A stretch of DNA of 64,000 bases, taken from SZAS-103 sp038234715. Its GTDB lineage: Bacteria > Pseudomonadota > Gammaproteobacteria > Xanthomonadales > Xanthomonadaceae. The stretch is from assembly GCA_038234715.1 (NCBI GenBank), contig JBBQTD010000004.1, positions 1-64,000 on the forward strand. The letters are read 5' to 3'. The first letter of the stretch is position 1. Each line of letters starts with the position of its first letter. Both the position numbers and the translations under genes were made by a program. The notes under the pieces are model-generated. The model saw only the letters and a list, made by a program, of their open reading frames with translations. It searched no databases and was not told the DNA's origin. Below, piece after piece: positions 44,543-52,258 of this stretch.

Positions 44543-45631
44543 TTACTTGCTGCCCGCTGGCTTGAGCGGCCAGTACAACGTGAAGCTGCCGTCGGTAGTG
44601 AACGACGGGACAACACCCTTTGTATAGATCTCATAAGGGCGGTCGCCGGGCTGCACGCCATGCACCACCGCCCATGCCTTCATTGCCTCGCGGATCGCGG
44701 AGAGCTGCGCCATGTGGCCGGTATAGACCGTCGTGATCGCGTCGACCGGCTGTGACTGCAGGTACTTCACCGGGTTGTTCGGGCCGTCGATCTTGACGAT
44801 CAGTTGCGATGGAGCCGCACCGGCAGTTTCACCCTTCTTGTGCACCGGGAGTGCCAGGTCGAATTCATACGTCTCGGCACCGTAGTTGGTGGTGATGACA
44901 CGCAGCGGGCCAGTCGCCTCAAGCGCGTTCTTGTCGATCACCTGGCGCAGCCATTTTTCCTGGGTCTGCATTGCAGCCTGGACAGTGTCGTTGTCGCGTT
45001 TGGCCTTGGTCGGCGCAACCAACAGGTTTTCCGCTGGCACCTTGACGATTTTCGGGGCGACCGTCAACTGGGTGTAATCGAACTTCGGCACCGTTGCCAG
45101 CAGGTTGTTGAGGTTGTTCAAGGTCGCTTTCATGGTGTCGCCGACGCTGCGGCTGACGTACAGGCCCGCATAGCGGCCGAACAGGTTATAGCCGTAGTCG
45201 ACGTCGTAGTCCTCGGTGATCTCGACCGACAACTTCTGGTTACCGACCTTCCTGAAATGGAAAGTGATGGTCTTGTTGCTACCGTAGTCCTTGTTGTCCA
45301 GGTCGTAGACGATCTTGTCGCCCGGAATGGCGTCGCTGACCTGCCAGCTGCCACTGCCGATCTCGATATTTTGCGAGCTGTAATCGACGTGGGCGCCCTT
45401 GCCGCTTTCGGGTCCGGACAGGGTGAACTTCATCTTCGCATCATGGTTGCGCAGCGCGTTCCAGTCCTTGAACCGCTGGAATCCCGACAGCATGTCGAAC
45501 ACGACCGGCAGCGGGCGGTTCGTCTCGGCCGCATAGTAAACGTGCCGATGACTAGGCAGGAACAGGCCGACCACGACGAAGATCACCACGACCATGACCA
45601 TGGCAATCAGGAACTCAAGGATTCGAATCAT
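44543..45631 (-). CDS. Membrane-anchored SRPBCC (polyketide cyclase/START-like) protein
   Basis: This 362-residue protein begins with one membrane helix (FLIAMVMVVVIFVVVGLFL). The first domain (about 30-190) has the SRPBCC pattern: FDMLSGFQRFKDWNALRNH at the start and a hydrophobic-ligand fold with KTITFHFRKVG later. The second half resembles GyrI/AraC-effector-like ligand-binding modules (TTVYTGHMAQLSAIREAMKAW). Ligand and role are unknown. Confidence 0.7.
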   Translation of the reverse strand: MIRILEFLIAMVMVVVIFVVVGLFLPSHRHVYYAAETNRPLPVVFDMLSGFQRFKDWNALRNHDAKMKFTLSGPESGKGAHVDYSSQNIEIGSGSWQVSDAIPGDKIVYDLDNKDYGSNKTITFHFRKVGNQKLSVEITEDYDVDYGYNLFGRYAGLYVSRSVGDTMKATLNNLNNLLATVPKFDYTQLTVAPKIVKVPAENLLVAPTKAKRDNDTVQAAMQTQEKWLRQVIDKNALEATGPLRVITTNYGAETYEFDLALPVHKKGETAGAAPSQLIVKIDGPNNPVKYLQSQPVDAITTVYTGHMAQLSAIREAMKAWAVVHGVQPGDRPYEIYTKGVVPSFTTDGSFTLYWPLKPAGSK

Positions 45632-45832
45632 TCGCAGTCTCCAGGGAACGGGCGCCCGCGCGGCCCGTCGGTACTGATCGGCAACACTTGCGCGGCATCA
45701 AGGCGACGCTACCGTCGCGCATGTACAGGGCGCAATGCTAGCAGGGAACGGAGCGCCGGGGCAGCCACCCCGCAATCATCCAGCAACGCGGGCGCCGAGC
45801 CCGGGCGTCTTCGGTGGCCGCAACGCACCGGA

Positions 45833-46075
45833 CCGGATATTGCAGGCATCAGACCAGTTCGAGTTCGAAGGCCTCGAGCAGCATGCGCGTCCGGCCACGC
45901 ACGCCGAATCTGGAAAACGGTGAGAGGCCATTCGCTCGCGAACCATTCATTCGCAATGGCAGTGCATGCCCGGCGTGCCAGGCCGGGCCGGATATCCTGG
46001 CGTCAAACCAGACCGAGTTCGAAGGCCTTGAGCACGGCGCGCGTGCGATCGCGGACGCCAAGCTTGGACAAGATA
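45833..46075. repeat. Partial duplication of the 3' end of the response-regulator gene
   Basis: The segment 45833-45921 is a diverged copy of 45988-46075, about 154 bp away in the same orientation. On the minus strand it would encode FSRFGVRGRTRMLLEAFELELV-like sequence, against LSKLGVRDRTRAVLKAFELGLV at the true C-terminus, including the same stop. It is an 88-bp tail copy, not a gene. Nothing else is recognised in 45632-46002. Confidence 0.75.
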
Positions 46076-46644
46076 TTCGATACATGGTTCTTGACGGTGC
46101 CCTCGGCTACCCGCAGCGAGTTCGCAATTTCCTTGTTCGAGAAACCGCCTGCCATCAGCCGCAGGATCTCAGTTTCGCGTTCGGTGAGCGGATCGGGTTT
46201 TTCGAGACTGACGAACGCATTGTTCATGTGCTCGAGTCCCGACAGCAGCCTTTGGGTCACCGCTGGCTGCACCAGCGATCCGCCTTCGGCGACCGTGTGG
46301 ATGGCATTGACCAGTTGTTCCAGCGACACATCCTTGAGCAGGTAGCCGCGCGCGCCAGCCTTGATCCCCGCCAACACAAGCTGGTCATCGTCGAACGTGG
46401 TCAGGATGATCGTCGGAGGCAACTCGCCTCGCGGACCAAGCGCCTGCAACGCCTCGAGCCCCGACATGCTGGGCATGCGCATGTCCATCAGCACCACATC
46501 GGGCTTGAGTTGTGGGATCAGCTCCACGGCCTGGCGGCCGTCTGCGGCTTCCCCAATCACCTCAATGCTGTCGGCCAGTGCCAACAGCGAACGGATGCCT
46601 TGCCTTACCAGGGTTTGATCGTCCACCAGGCAGACGCGGATCAT
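46003..46644 (-). CDS. LuxR/NarL-type response regulator, DesR-like
   Basis: This 213-residue transcription regulator pairs with the kinase encoded just upstream. The receiver domain has the acidic pair in CLVDDQ, the phosphorylated Asp in VVLMDMRMP and the conserved Lys in GYLLKDVS. The C-terminal HTH (about 145-205) is the LuxR type: LTERETEILRLMAGGFSNKE, then VKNHVSNILSKLGV. Start 46644 is used. Targets are unknown; related DesKR systems respond to membrane fluidity. Confidence 0.9.
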   Translation of the reverse strand: MIRVCLVDDQTLVRQGIRSLLALADSIEVIGEAADGRQAVELIPQLKPDVVLMDMRMPSMSGLEALQALGPRGELPPTIILTTFDDDQLVLAGIKAGARGYLLKDVSLEQLVNAIHTVAEGGSLVQPAVTQRLLSGLEHMNNAFVSLEKPDPLTERETEILRLMAGGFSNKEIANSLRVAEGTVKNHVSNILSKLGVRDRTRAVLKAFELGLV

Positions 46645-46717
46645 GCGGCTTTCTCCATCAGCGGGGCGTTCGGGCGTGCACAGGGTGGCGAGTGCCGAAA
46701 CCGTGGATTGCAGCATC

Positions 46718-47890
46718 TCATGCCGGCTTGTCCACCGGGAGATTCAGGGTGAGCGCAAAACCCTGCCCGCGCGCAGTCGTGATGTCCACGGAACCTGCGT
46801 GCTGGGTGAGTCTTTCGCGCATGCCGCGCAGTCCATTGCCGAGTGCAAGATGGTCGGCGCCGCGTCCATCGTCGCTCGCGTGGACCTCGATGGCCTGCCG
46901 GGATTGGCGGAACTGCAACCAAAGGTGGTCCGCCTGCGCGTGCCGGACCGCATTGGTAATGATCTCCTGCGCGCATCGCAAAAGCACGTTCGCATGATCC
47001 GGATCCTCGACCAGGAACGGCTGCGGGATGTCCAGGTGGATGTCCGGAGTCAGTACGCCTTCGACCAGCGTCCGCAACGCCGTCGTCAGGTCCACCGCGC
47101 CCTCCTCGCGCAACTGGCTGACCGCCTCGCGAACGTCGGTCAACAGCAGCCTTGCAAGTGTGTGCGCCTGGCGCACGTGCTCTTGCACCTTCCCTTCCGA
47201 AAGGTGACTGGCGACTTCGAGGTTCAGGCTCAGCGCGGTCAGGTGATGGCCAAGCAGGTCGTGCAGGTCGCGTGAAATCCGCATGCGCTCACTGAGCCGG
47301 CTGCTCTCGCCAAGCAGGGCGCGGGTCGCGCGCAGTTCGTTGTTGAGCCGGCCCTGCTCCTCGCGTGCCTCGGCCTGGCGCTTGGCGACCAGCGCGGTGA
47401 TGAACGTGAAGCTTGAGTAGCCGACGAACAGCATCGACTGCAGGATCGCCGCGCCGAGGTTGTAGCCCGGCACGTTGGTCGCAATGACCGGGATCAATGC
47501 GACGTGTTGCAGCACCAGCCACGGGATGCCGATCTGCAACGGCAGCAGCCATGGCAGCACTCCAGCGAGTACCAGCAACAGGATGCCGCCCAGGCCGCTG
47601 TGGCTGAATTGGCAAACTGCGATGGCCGATGCGGTCAGCATCAGCAGCAGCCCGAAGTCGTACCAGCGCGGACGGCGCACACCCAGCGCCCGCGTAACCA
47701 GCCAGTAGCCGACCCCGAAGGCGACGTACGAGATCATCCACCAGCGCAGGTCGGACTGGGCCGCGACCCGCTCGATGCCCTCCTCGGTCGGAAAATCCGA
47801 GGAATTGAACAGCAGCGGGATGCCCACGACTGCCCAGGTGAACAGGCCGGCGTAGCGCAAAAGCTGGGTGTGGCTGACGCGTGCGAGCAT
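46718..47890 (-). CDS. Sensor histidine kinase, HisKA_3 type (DesK-like)
   Basis: This 390-residue membrane kinase has five or six predicted helices in the first 165 residues. The dimerisation/acceptor motif is RISRDLHDLLGHHLTALS (phospho-His in DLHD), and a compact ATPase domain contains CAQEIITNAVRHAQADHL and GNGLRGMRERL. It is the first gene of a kinase-regulator operon, 73 bases before the regulator. The stimulus, perhaps membrane state, cannot be read from sequence. Confidence 0.88.
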   Translation of the reverse strand: MLARVSHTQLLRYAGLFTWAVVGIPLLFNSSDFPTEEGIERVAAQSDLRWWMISYVAFGVGYWLVTRALGVRRPRWYDFGLLLMLTASAIAVCQFSHSGLGGILLLVLAGVLPWLLPLQIGIPWLVLQHVALIPVIATNVPGYNLGAAILQSMLFVGYSSFTFITALVAKRQAEAREEQGRLNNELRATRALLGESSRLSERMRISRDLHDLLGHHLTALSLNLEVASHLSEGKVQEHVRQAHTLARLLLTDVREAVSQLREEGAVDLTTALRTLVEGVLTPDIHLDIPQPFLVEDPDHANVLLRCAQEIITNAVRHAQADHLWLQFRQSRQAIEVHASDDGRGADHLALGNGLRGMRERLTQHAGSVDITTARGQGFALTLNLPVDKPA

Positions 47891-48071
47891 CCGCGCATCA
47901 TAGGCGGCGCTGGCTGGGCGCGTACGGGCCCAAAGTCATGCCTGCCGTTGTCTGCTGCAGCCAACCACAAGATGTTGTGCATCCAGTCGGGATGGGATGG
48001 CATAATCCGGTATCGGCGGCGCACGGCATCGGGCGCGTGGCGCGCCCACCCACACCAGGAGTACGGACTGC

Positions 48072-48701
48072 ATGGCGATGGTTATCCGCGACGTGCGCGA
48101 GCACGAGCTGGATTCAGTTCTTGCCCTCAACAATGCCGCTGGAGCGGGCATCCTGCCGATCGACGCCGACCGGCTGCATTTCTTCTGGCGGCACGCCGCG
48201 TACTTCCGGGTCGCCGAAACAAATGGCCACCTCGCTGGTTTCCTGATCGCGTTGATGCCCGATACGGCGTACGACAGCCCGAATTTCCTGTGGTTCCGCG
48301 AACGCTATCCCGCGTTCGTCTACATCGACCGCATCGTTATTGCAGGCGCGCATCGCGGCGCCGGACTCGGCCGTGTGTTTTACGCCGACGTGCAGAGCTT
48401 TGCCGAAGTGCGCTCGCCGCTGATCGCCTGCGAGGTTTTCGTGAGCACGGGACGCGATCCTGCGTTGCTGTTCCACGGCAGCTTCGGTTTCCACGAAGTC
48501 GGCCAGCAGGTCGTGCCAAGCATCGACATGCGCGCGGCTTATCTGGTCAAGGAACTTTGCAGCTGGCCATGGGTGCGCGCCACCTACCTGGACAACGACA
48601 CCCACAGCCTTCCGGCGCTCGACTGGTTGAGCGCACGGGCGACATCGGCCCTCCCTGAAATCGAACCATCCGATCGCGCTCCCCAGCGCGCGACGGGTTG
48701 A
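48072..48701 (+). CDS. GNAT-family acetyltransferase upstream of minC
   Basis: This 209-residue acetyltransferase has VYIDRIVIAGAHRGAGLGRVFY, the acetyl-CoA loop, and the last strand FHGSFGFHEVGQQ. An AGGAG lies ten bases before the ATG. Its stop overlaps the minC ATG by one base, so it is the first gene of a minCDE-containing operon. Such a pairing may be accidental or may link acetylation to division; nothing in the sequence decides. Confidence 0.8.
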   Translation: MAMVIRDVREHELDSVLALNNAAGAGILPIDADRLHFFWRHAAYFRVAETNGHLAGFLIALMPDTAYDSPNFLWFRERYPAFVYIDRIVIAGAHRGAGLGRVFYADVQSFAEVRSPLIACEVFVSTGRDPALLFHGSFGFHEVGQQVVPSIDMRAAYLVKELCSWPWVRATYLDNDTHSLPALDWLSARATSALPEIEPSDRAPQRATG

Positions 48702-49498
48702 TGATGGCCGCGACCCTTCCCGACTACGAACAAGCGGGCGAGATGAAGATCGGCCAGGTGGGCATCGCCAACCTACGCGTACGCACTCTGGATATCGCCA
48801 AGCTTGTCGCCGAGATGAGCGAGCGCGTGCAGCGCGCGCCCAAGTTGTTCGAACGTGCCGCAGTCGTCATCGACTTCGGTTCGTTGAGCCGGTGCCCGGA
48901 TGCAGCCACTGCTCGTGAACTCGTGCGCGGACTGCAGCAGGCCGGCGTGCTGCCGGTCGCGCTCGCATTCGGCACCACGGAAGTGGAACTGCTCGCGCGC
49001 GAGATCGGTCTGCCATTGCTCGCCAAGTTCCGCGCACAATACGAACGCGCAGTGGAAGCCGTCGCCTCGGCTCCTGAACCGGCGCCAGTAGAACGCGTCA
49101 TCGAGAAAGCGGCCGAGCGCGCGGAGCCAGCCGAGGCCGTCGCGGTGCCCGTCCCGGCGCCGTCCGGCACGCCAGGAATGATGCACCTCGCGCCGGTGCG
49201 CTCGGGCCAGCAGGTGTATGCGCAGAATCGCGACCTGACCGTGTGCGCCCCGGTTGGAGCCGGCGCGGAAGTGATCGCCGATGGTTCGGTGCACATCTAC
49301 GGACCATTGCGTGGACGCGCGCTCGCCGGTGCGCTGGGCGACACCAATGCGCGCATCTTCTGCCGCGAGTTCCATGCCGAACTCGTCGCGGTCGCGGGCC
49401 ACTACAAGGTGCTCGACGAAATCCCGGCGGCCCTGCTTGGCAAGGCCGTCCAGGTTTGGTTGCAGAACGAAACACTACACATTGAGGAATTGAGCTGA
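48701..49498 (+). CDS. minC: Septum-site inhibitor MinC
   Basis: MinC blocks FtsZ polymerisation near the poles. The 265-residue product has the N-terminal FtsZ-inhibiting domain (about 15-115, KIGQVGIANLRVRTLD), an Ala/Pro/Glu-rich linker (about 120-155) and the MinD-binding beta-helix (about 160-260) with HIYGPLRGRALAGALGD. Both ATG codons at 48701 and 48704 are possible starts. It overlaps minD by one base. Confidence 0.95.
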   Translation: MMAATLPDYEQAGEMKIGQVGIANLRVRTLDIAKLVAEMSERVQRAPKLFERAAVVIDFGSLSRCPDAATARELVRGLQQAGVLPVALAFGTTEVELLAREIGLPLLAKFRAQYERAVEAVASAPEPAPVERVIEKAAERAEPAEAVAVPVPAPSGTPGMMHLAPVRSGQQVYAQNRDLTVCAPVGAGAEVIADGSVHIYGPLRGRALAGALGDTNARIFCREFHAELVAVAGHYKVLDEIPAALLGKAVQVWLQNETLHIEELS

Positions 49499-50961
49499 TG
49501 TCCGCCGACAACGAAATCCCGCTCGCAGAGCATGCCGCGCAGCCGCCCGTGCAGCACAACGCGCACGCGACCGAAGCGGCCATCCACCCGCAGTCCGTGG
49601 CTAAGGCTGTGGTGGGCCCCAACCCGGCGACTGCCACAACTCCTCTAGCTGTCGCGTCGACCAACGCTGCAGCGCGACCAGTTGCGCCCGCAGTGGCGTC
49701 GGCGCCTGCCGCTTCGCTGGCTGATCCTGCAAGACCCGCTGCGGTTCGCCCGGATGACGTCGCTTCCGCAACTGCATCGCCCACCTCTGCACGCGCACCC
49801 ACCGCGGCAGTTCCCACTCCACCAACTGCTGCAGCGTCCCCTTCTGCGGCGCCAGCCCCTACCGCACCACCGGTTGCTGCGGTTGCACCACCGGCCGGCG
49901 TGCCGGAAGTTGTTGCTGGGCCTGTCGCTCCACCAGCTGCGAACCAGGAAGCAGTTGTCGTGGCACCTGCAGTAGCACCTGCAGCGCCAGCTATCGCGAC
50001 GCCCGCCGCCAAACTTCCCGACGTTGCACCACCGGCACCGGCCACCGATGCAGAGGAGCCACCCGGCGCGCCTGCCGAAATGGAAATCAGTCCCGCCGTG
50101 CCAACCGCACCCGTCATCAATACCGTTGCTGTCAAACCGGAGCGCAAGAACTTGGCCGAAGTCATCGTCGTCACATCCGGCAAGGGTGGAGTGGGCAAGA
50201 CCACCACCAGCGCAAGCCTCGCCTGCGGACTCGCACGCCATGGCAAGAAAGTCGTGGTCATCGATTTCGACGTCGGCCTGCGCAACCTCGACCTCATCAT
50301 GGGATGCGAGCGACGGGTGGTGTACGACTTCGTCAACGTGATCAACAACGAGTGCAACCTGCGCCAGGCACTGATCAAGGACAAGCGCTTCGAGAACCTG
50401 TTCGTGCTCGCCGCCTCGCAGACACGCGACAAGGACGCCCTGACGAAGGACGGGGTGGAAAAAATTCTCAACGACCTCGGCGACGACGGCTTCGACTACA
50501 TCGTCTGCGATTCTCCGGCTGGCATCGAGAAAGGCGCGTTCCTCGCGATGTACTTCGCCGACCGCGCGGTGGTGGTGGTGAATCCGGAAGTGAGTTCCGT
50601 GCGCGATTCGGACCGCATCCTCGGCCTGTTGTCGAGCAAGACCCGCCGCGCTGAACGCGGCGAACGCGTCAAGGAACATCTGCTCCTCACGCGCTACAGT
50701 CCCAAGCGGGTCGAAGCCGGCGACATGCTCTCGATCAAGGACGTGCAGGAGATCCTCGGCCTCGACGTGGTAGGGGTGATTCCGGAAGCGCCTGAAGTGC
50801 TGCAGTCGTCGAACTCCGGCGAGCCGGTCATCCTCGACATGAACTCGCAGGCTGGACAGGCATACGACGATGCGGTGGCGCGCCTGCTCGGCGAGAAGCG
50901 TCCACTACGCTTCACCACGGTCGAGAAGAAAGGATTCTTCTCCAAACTGTTCGGAGGTTGA
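49498..50961 (+). CDS. minD: Septum-site ATPase MinD with 218-residue Ala/Pro-rich N-terminal extension
   Basis: The C-terminal 269 residues are a complete MinD: deviant Walker A SGKGGVGKTT (about 227-236), YIVCDSPAGIEKGA and the amphipathic membrane helix KKGFFSKLF. It recruits MinC to the membrane and is displaced by MinE. The frame from the ATG at 49498, which overlaps the minC stop, adds 218 residues of Ala, Pro, Val and Thr with relaxed codon choice. A TTG at 50152 (Leu219) preceded by GGAG could give a normal-length MinD. Which start is used is undecided; both may be. Confidence 0.9.
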   Translation: MSADNEIPLAEHAAQPPVQHNAHATEAAIHPQSVAKAVVGPNPATATTPLAVASTNAAARPVAPAVASAPAASLADPARPAAVRPDDVASATASPTSARAPTAAVPTPPTAAASPSAAPAPTAPPVAAVAPPAGVPEVVAGPVAPPAANQEAVVVAPAVAPAAPAIATPAAKLPDVAPPAPATDAEEPPGAPAEMEISPAVPTAPVINTVAVKPERKNLAEVIVVTSGKGGVGKTTTSASLACGLARHGKKVVVIDFDVGLRNLDLIMGCERRVVYDFVNVINNECNLRQALIKDKRFENLFVLAASQTRDKDALTKDGVEKILNDLGDDGFDYIVCDSPAGIEKGAFLAMYFADRAVVVVNPEVSSVRDSDRILGLLSSKTRRAERGERVKEHLLLTRYSPKRVEAGDMLSIKDVQEILGLDVVGVIPEAPEVLQSSNSGEPVILDMNSQAGQAYDDAVARLLGEKRPLRFTTVEKKGFFSKLFGG

Positions 50962-50963
50962 GC

Positions 50964-51245
50964 ATGGGTCTTTTCGATTTCCTCCGCTCCAAGCCCAAGC
51001 ACACCGCATCCATCGCGAAAGAGCGCCTGCGCATCATCGTCGCGCAGGAACGCACCGCACGCGGCACGCCCGACTACCTGCCGATGCTCAGGCGAGAACT
51101 GCTCGAGGTCATCCGCAAGTACGTCAACGTGGATTTCGAGGCGGTGAAAGTCGACCTGATCAAGGAGGGCGACCACGACGTGCTCGACATCTCGGTATCG
51201 CTGCCCGACAAGAACGACCTCCACGCCGTCGCAGCCGCTGGGTGA
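50964..51245 (+). CDS. minE: MinE, topological specificity factor of division
   Basis: This 93-residue protein stimulates the MinD ATPase and drives pole-to-pole oscillation. The membrane-targeting start is MGLFDFLRSKPKHTA, the MinD-binding helix is AKERLRIIVAQER, and the dimerising beta domain follows (VNVDFEAVKVDLI). A strong GGAGG six bases before the ATG at 50964 decides the start over an in-frame TTG six bases upstream. Confidence 0.95.
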   Translation: MGLFDFLRSKPKHTASIAKERLRIIVAQERTARGTPDYLPMLRRELLEVIRKYVNVDFEAVKVDLIKEGDHDVLDISVSLPDKNDLHAVAAAG

Positions 51246-51250
51246 GCCGG

Positions 51251-51424
51251 ATCAAGACGAAGCACTGCTTCGTCCCGGCGAACGCCAGTACATGGATGTA
51301 CTGGCCGGCAGGTGCCGCATGGACGCCTGCTTGCCATACATCAAGACGGAGCACTGCTTCGTCCCGGCGAACGCCAGTACATGGATGTACTGGCCGGCAG
51401 GTGCCGCATGGACGCCTGCTTGCC
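51251..51424. repeat. Tandem 89-bp duplication containing a palindrome
   Basis: The segment starting atcaagacg at 51251 is repeated at 51340 with few changes, a period of 89 bp. Each copy holds the perfect inverted repeat gccagtacat-gg-atgtactggc, a ten-base-pair stem with a two-base spacer. The hairpins follow minE directly and could stabilise or end the min transcript; the sequence looks like a dispersed extragenic repeat. Confidence 0.8.
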
Positions 51425-51523
51425 GTAGTCGCCATCGAAGCTGCTGGCTGTACCGCAATTGGTGACCCACTTGCCTTACATTGCGGCGGAGTCTGTTTCT
51501 GCCTCCCCGAACGAAGCACCCGC

Positions 51524-52069
51524 ATGCTCACCCTCCACCACATCGGCTTCACCGCGCCCACCGCCCTGCTCGCCCGCCACGGCCTGCAACTGCATCGCAT
51601 CGCAGCTGGCGCGCCGATCCCTGGCAGTTACTGGGGTGAACCGGAAGCCGGATTGATCGGACACAACGTGTACGCACGCGACGACACGCCCGTGCACTCG
51701 CTGCTGCACGAAGCGGCGCACCTGATTGTGATGTCACCTGAGCGCCGCGCCCAGGTGCATACCAATGCCAGCGACTCGATCGCCGAAGAAGATGCGACCT
51801 GCGCATTGCAGATCCTGCTTGCGGACGCCTTGCCAAGCGTTGGCAGCGCGCGCCTGATGGACGACATGGATGCGTGGGGATACACGTTCCGGCTTGGTTC
51901 GGCGCGTGCCTGGTTTGAGGCAGATGCGGAGGATGCGTTCGCCTTTCTTTTTGATTGCGGACTCGTCGAGCCGGCCCTGCAACACAAGCCGGTGGCACTT
52001 CGAACACGCGCTATCGGCTCACAATTTGCCTCGGCGGACGTCAATGGCTTTCACGTGCTGCGCGGGTGA
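51524..52069 (+). CDS. Hypothetical protein with HExxH motif
   Basis: This 181-residue cytoplasmic protein of unknown function contains HSLLHEAAHLIV, an HExxH zinc-site pattern in a helix preceded by hydrophobic residues. A possible third acidic ligand follows (SIAEEDATCA). The pattern suggests a small zincin-like metalloprotease, but it is not a family I recognise. It lies after the min operon and the 89-bp repeats and before the endoglucanase gene. Confidence 0.6.
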   Translation: MLTLHHIGFTAPTALLARHGLQLHRIAAGAPIPGSYWGEPEAGLIGHNVYARDDTPVHSLLHEAAHLIVMSPERRAQVHTNASDSIAEEDATCALQILLADALPSVGSARLMDDMDAWGYTFRLGSARAWFEADAEDAFAFLFDCGLVEPALQHKPVALRTRAIGSQFASADVNGFHVLRG

Positions 52070-52134
52070 GAGCCTTGCATTCAGGTTCAGCAGCCCGCGT
52101 GCTGGCGAACTTGTGAACCCCGACAAATCCCAGG

Positions 52135-52150
52135 TGTGTCGTCCGTCACA
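52135..52150 (+). promoter_or_regulatory. CRP/Clp-type operator upstream of the endoglucanase gene
   Basis: TGTGT-CGTCCG-TCACA matches the CRP consensus TGTGA-N6-TCACA at nine of ten half-site positions. It is about 109 bases before the GH44 start. In Xanthomonas the CRP-like protein Clp activates secreted endoglucanase genes through sites of this kind, so regulation here by a Clp homologue is reasonable inference. Confidence 0.5.
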
Positions 52151-52258
52151 ACTCGTGTCACGAATTGAGGGCTGCATCACACTCCTACTGAACAGCGGGG
52201 GCGAAACTCGTCTGGCTTGCCCGTGCGTTTCTTCCGCATCCTTCCCCCGGGGTGACCC

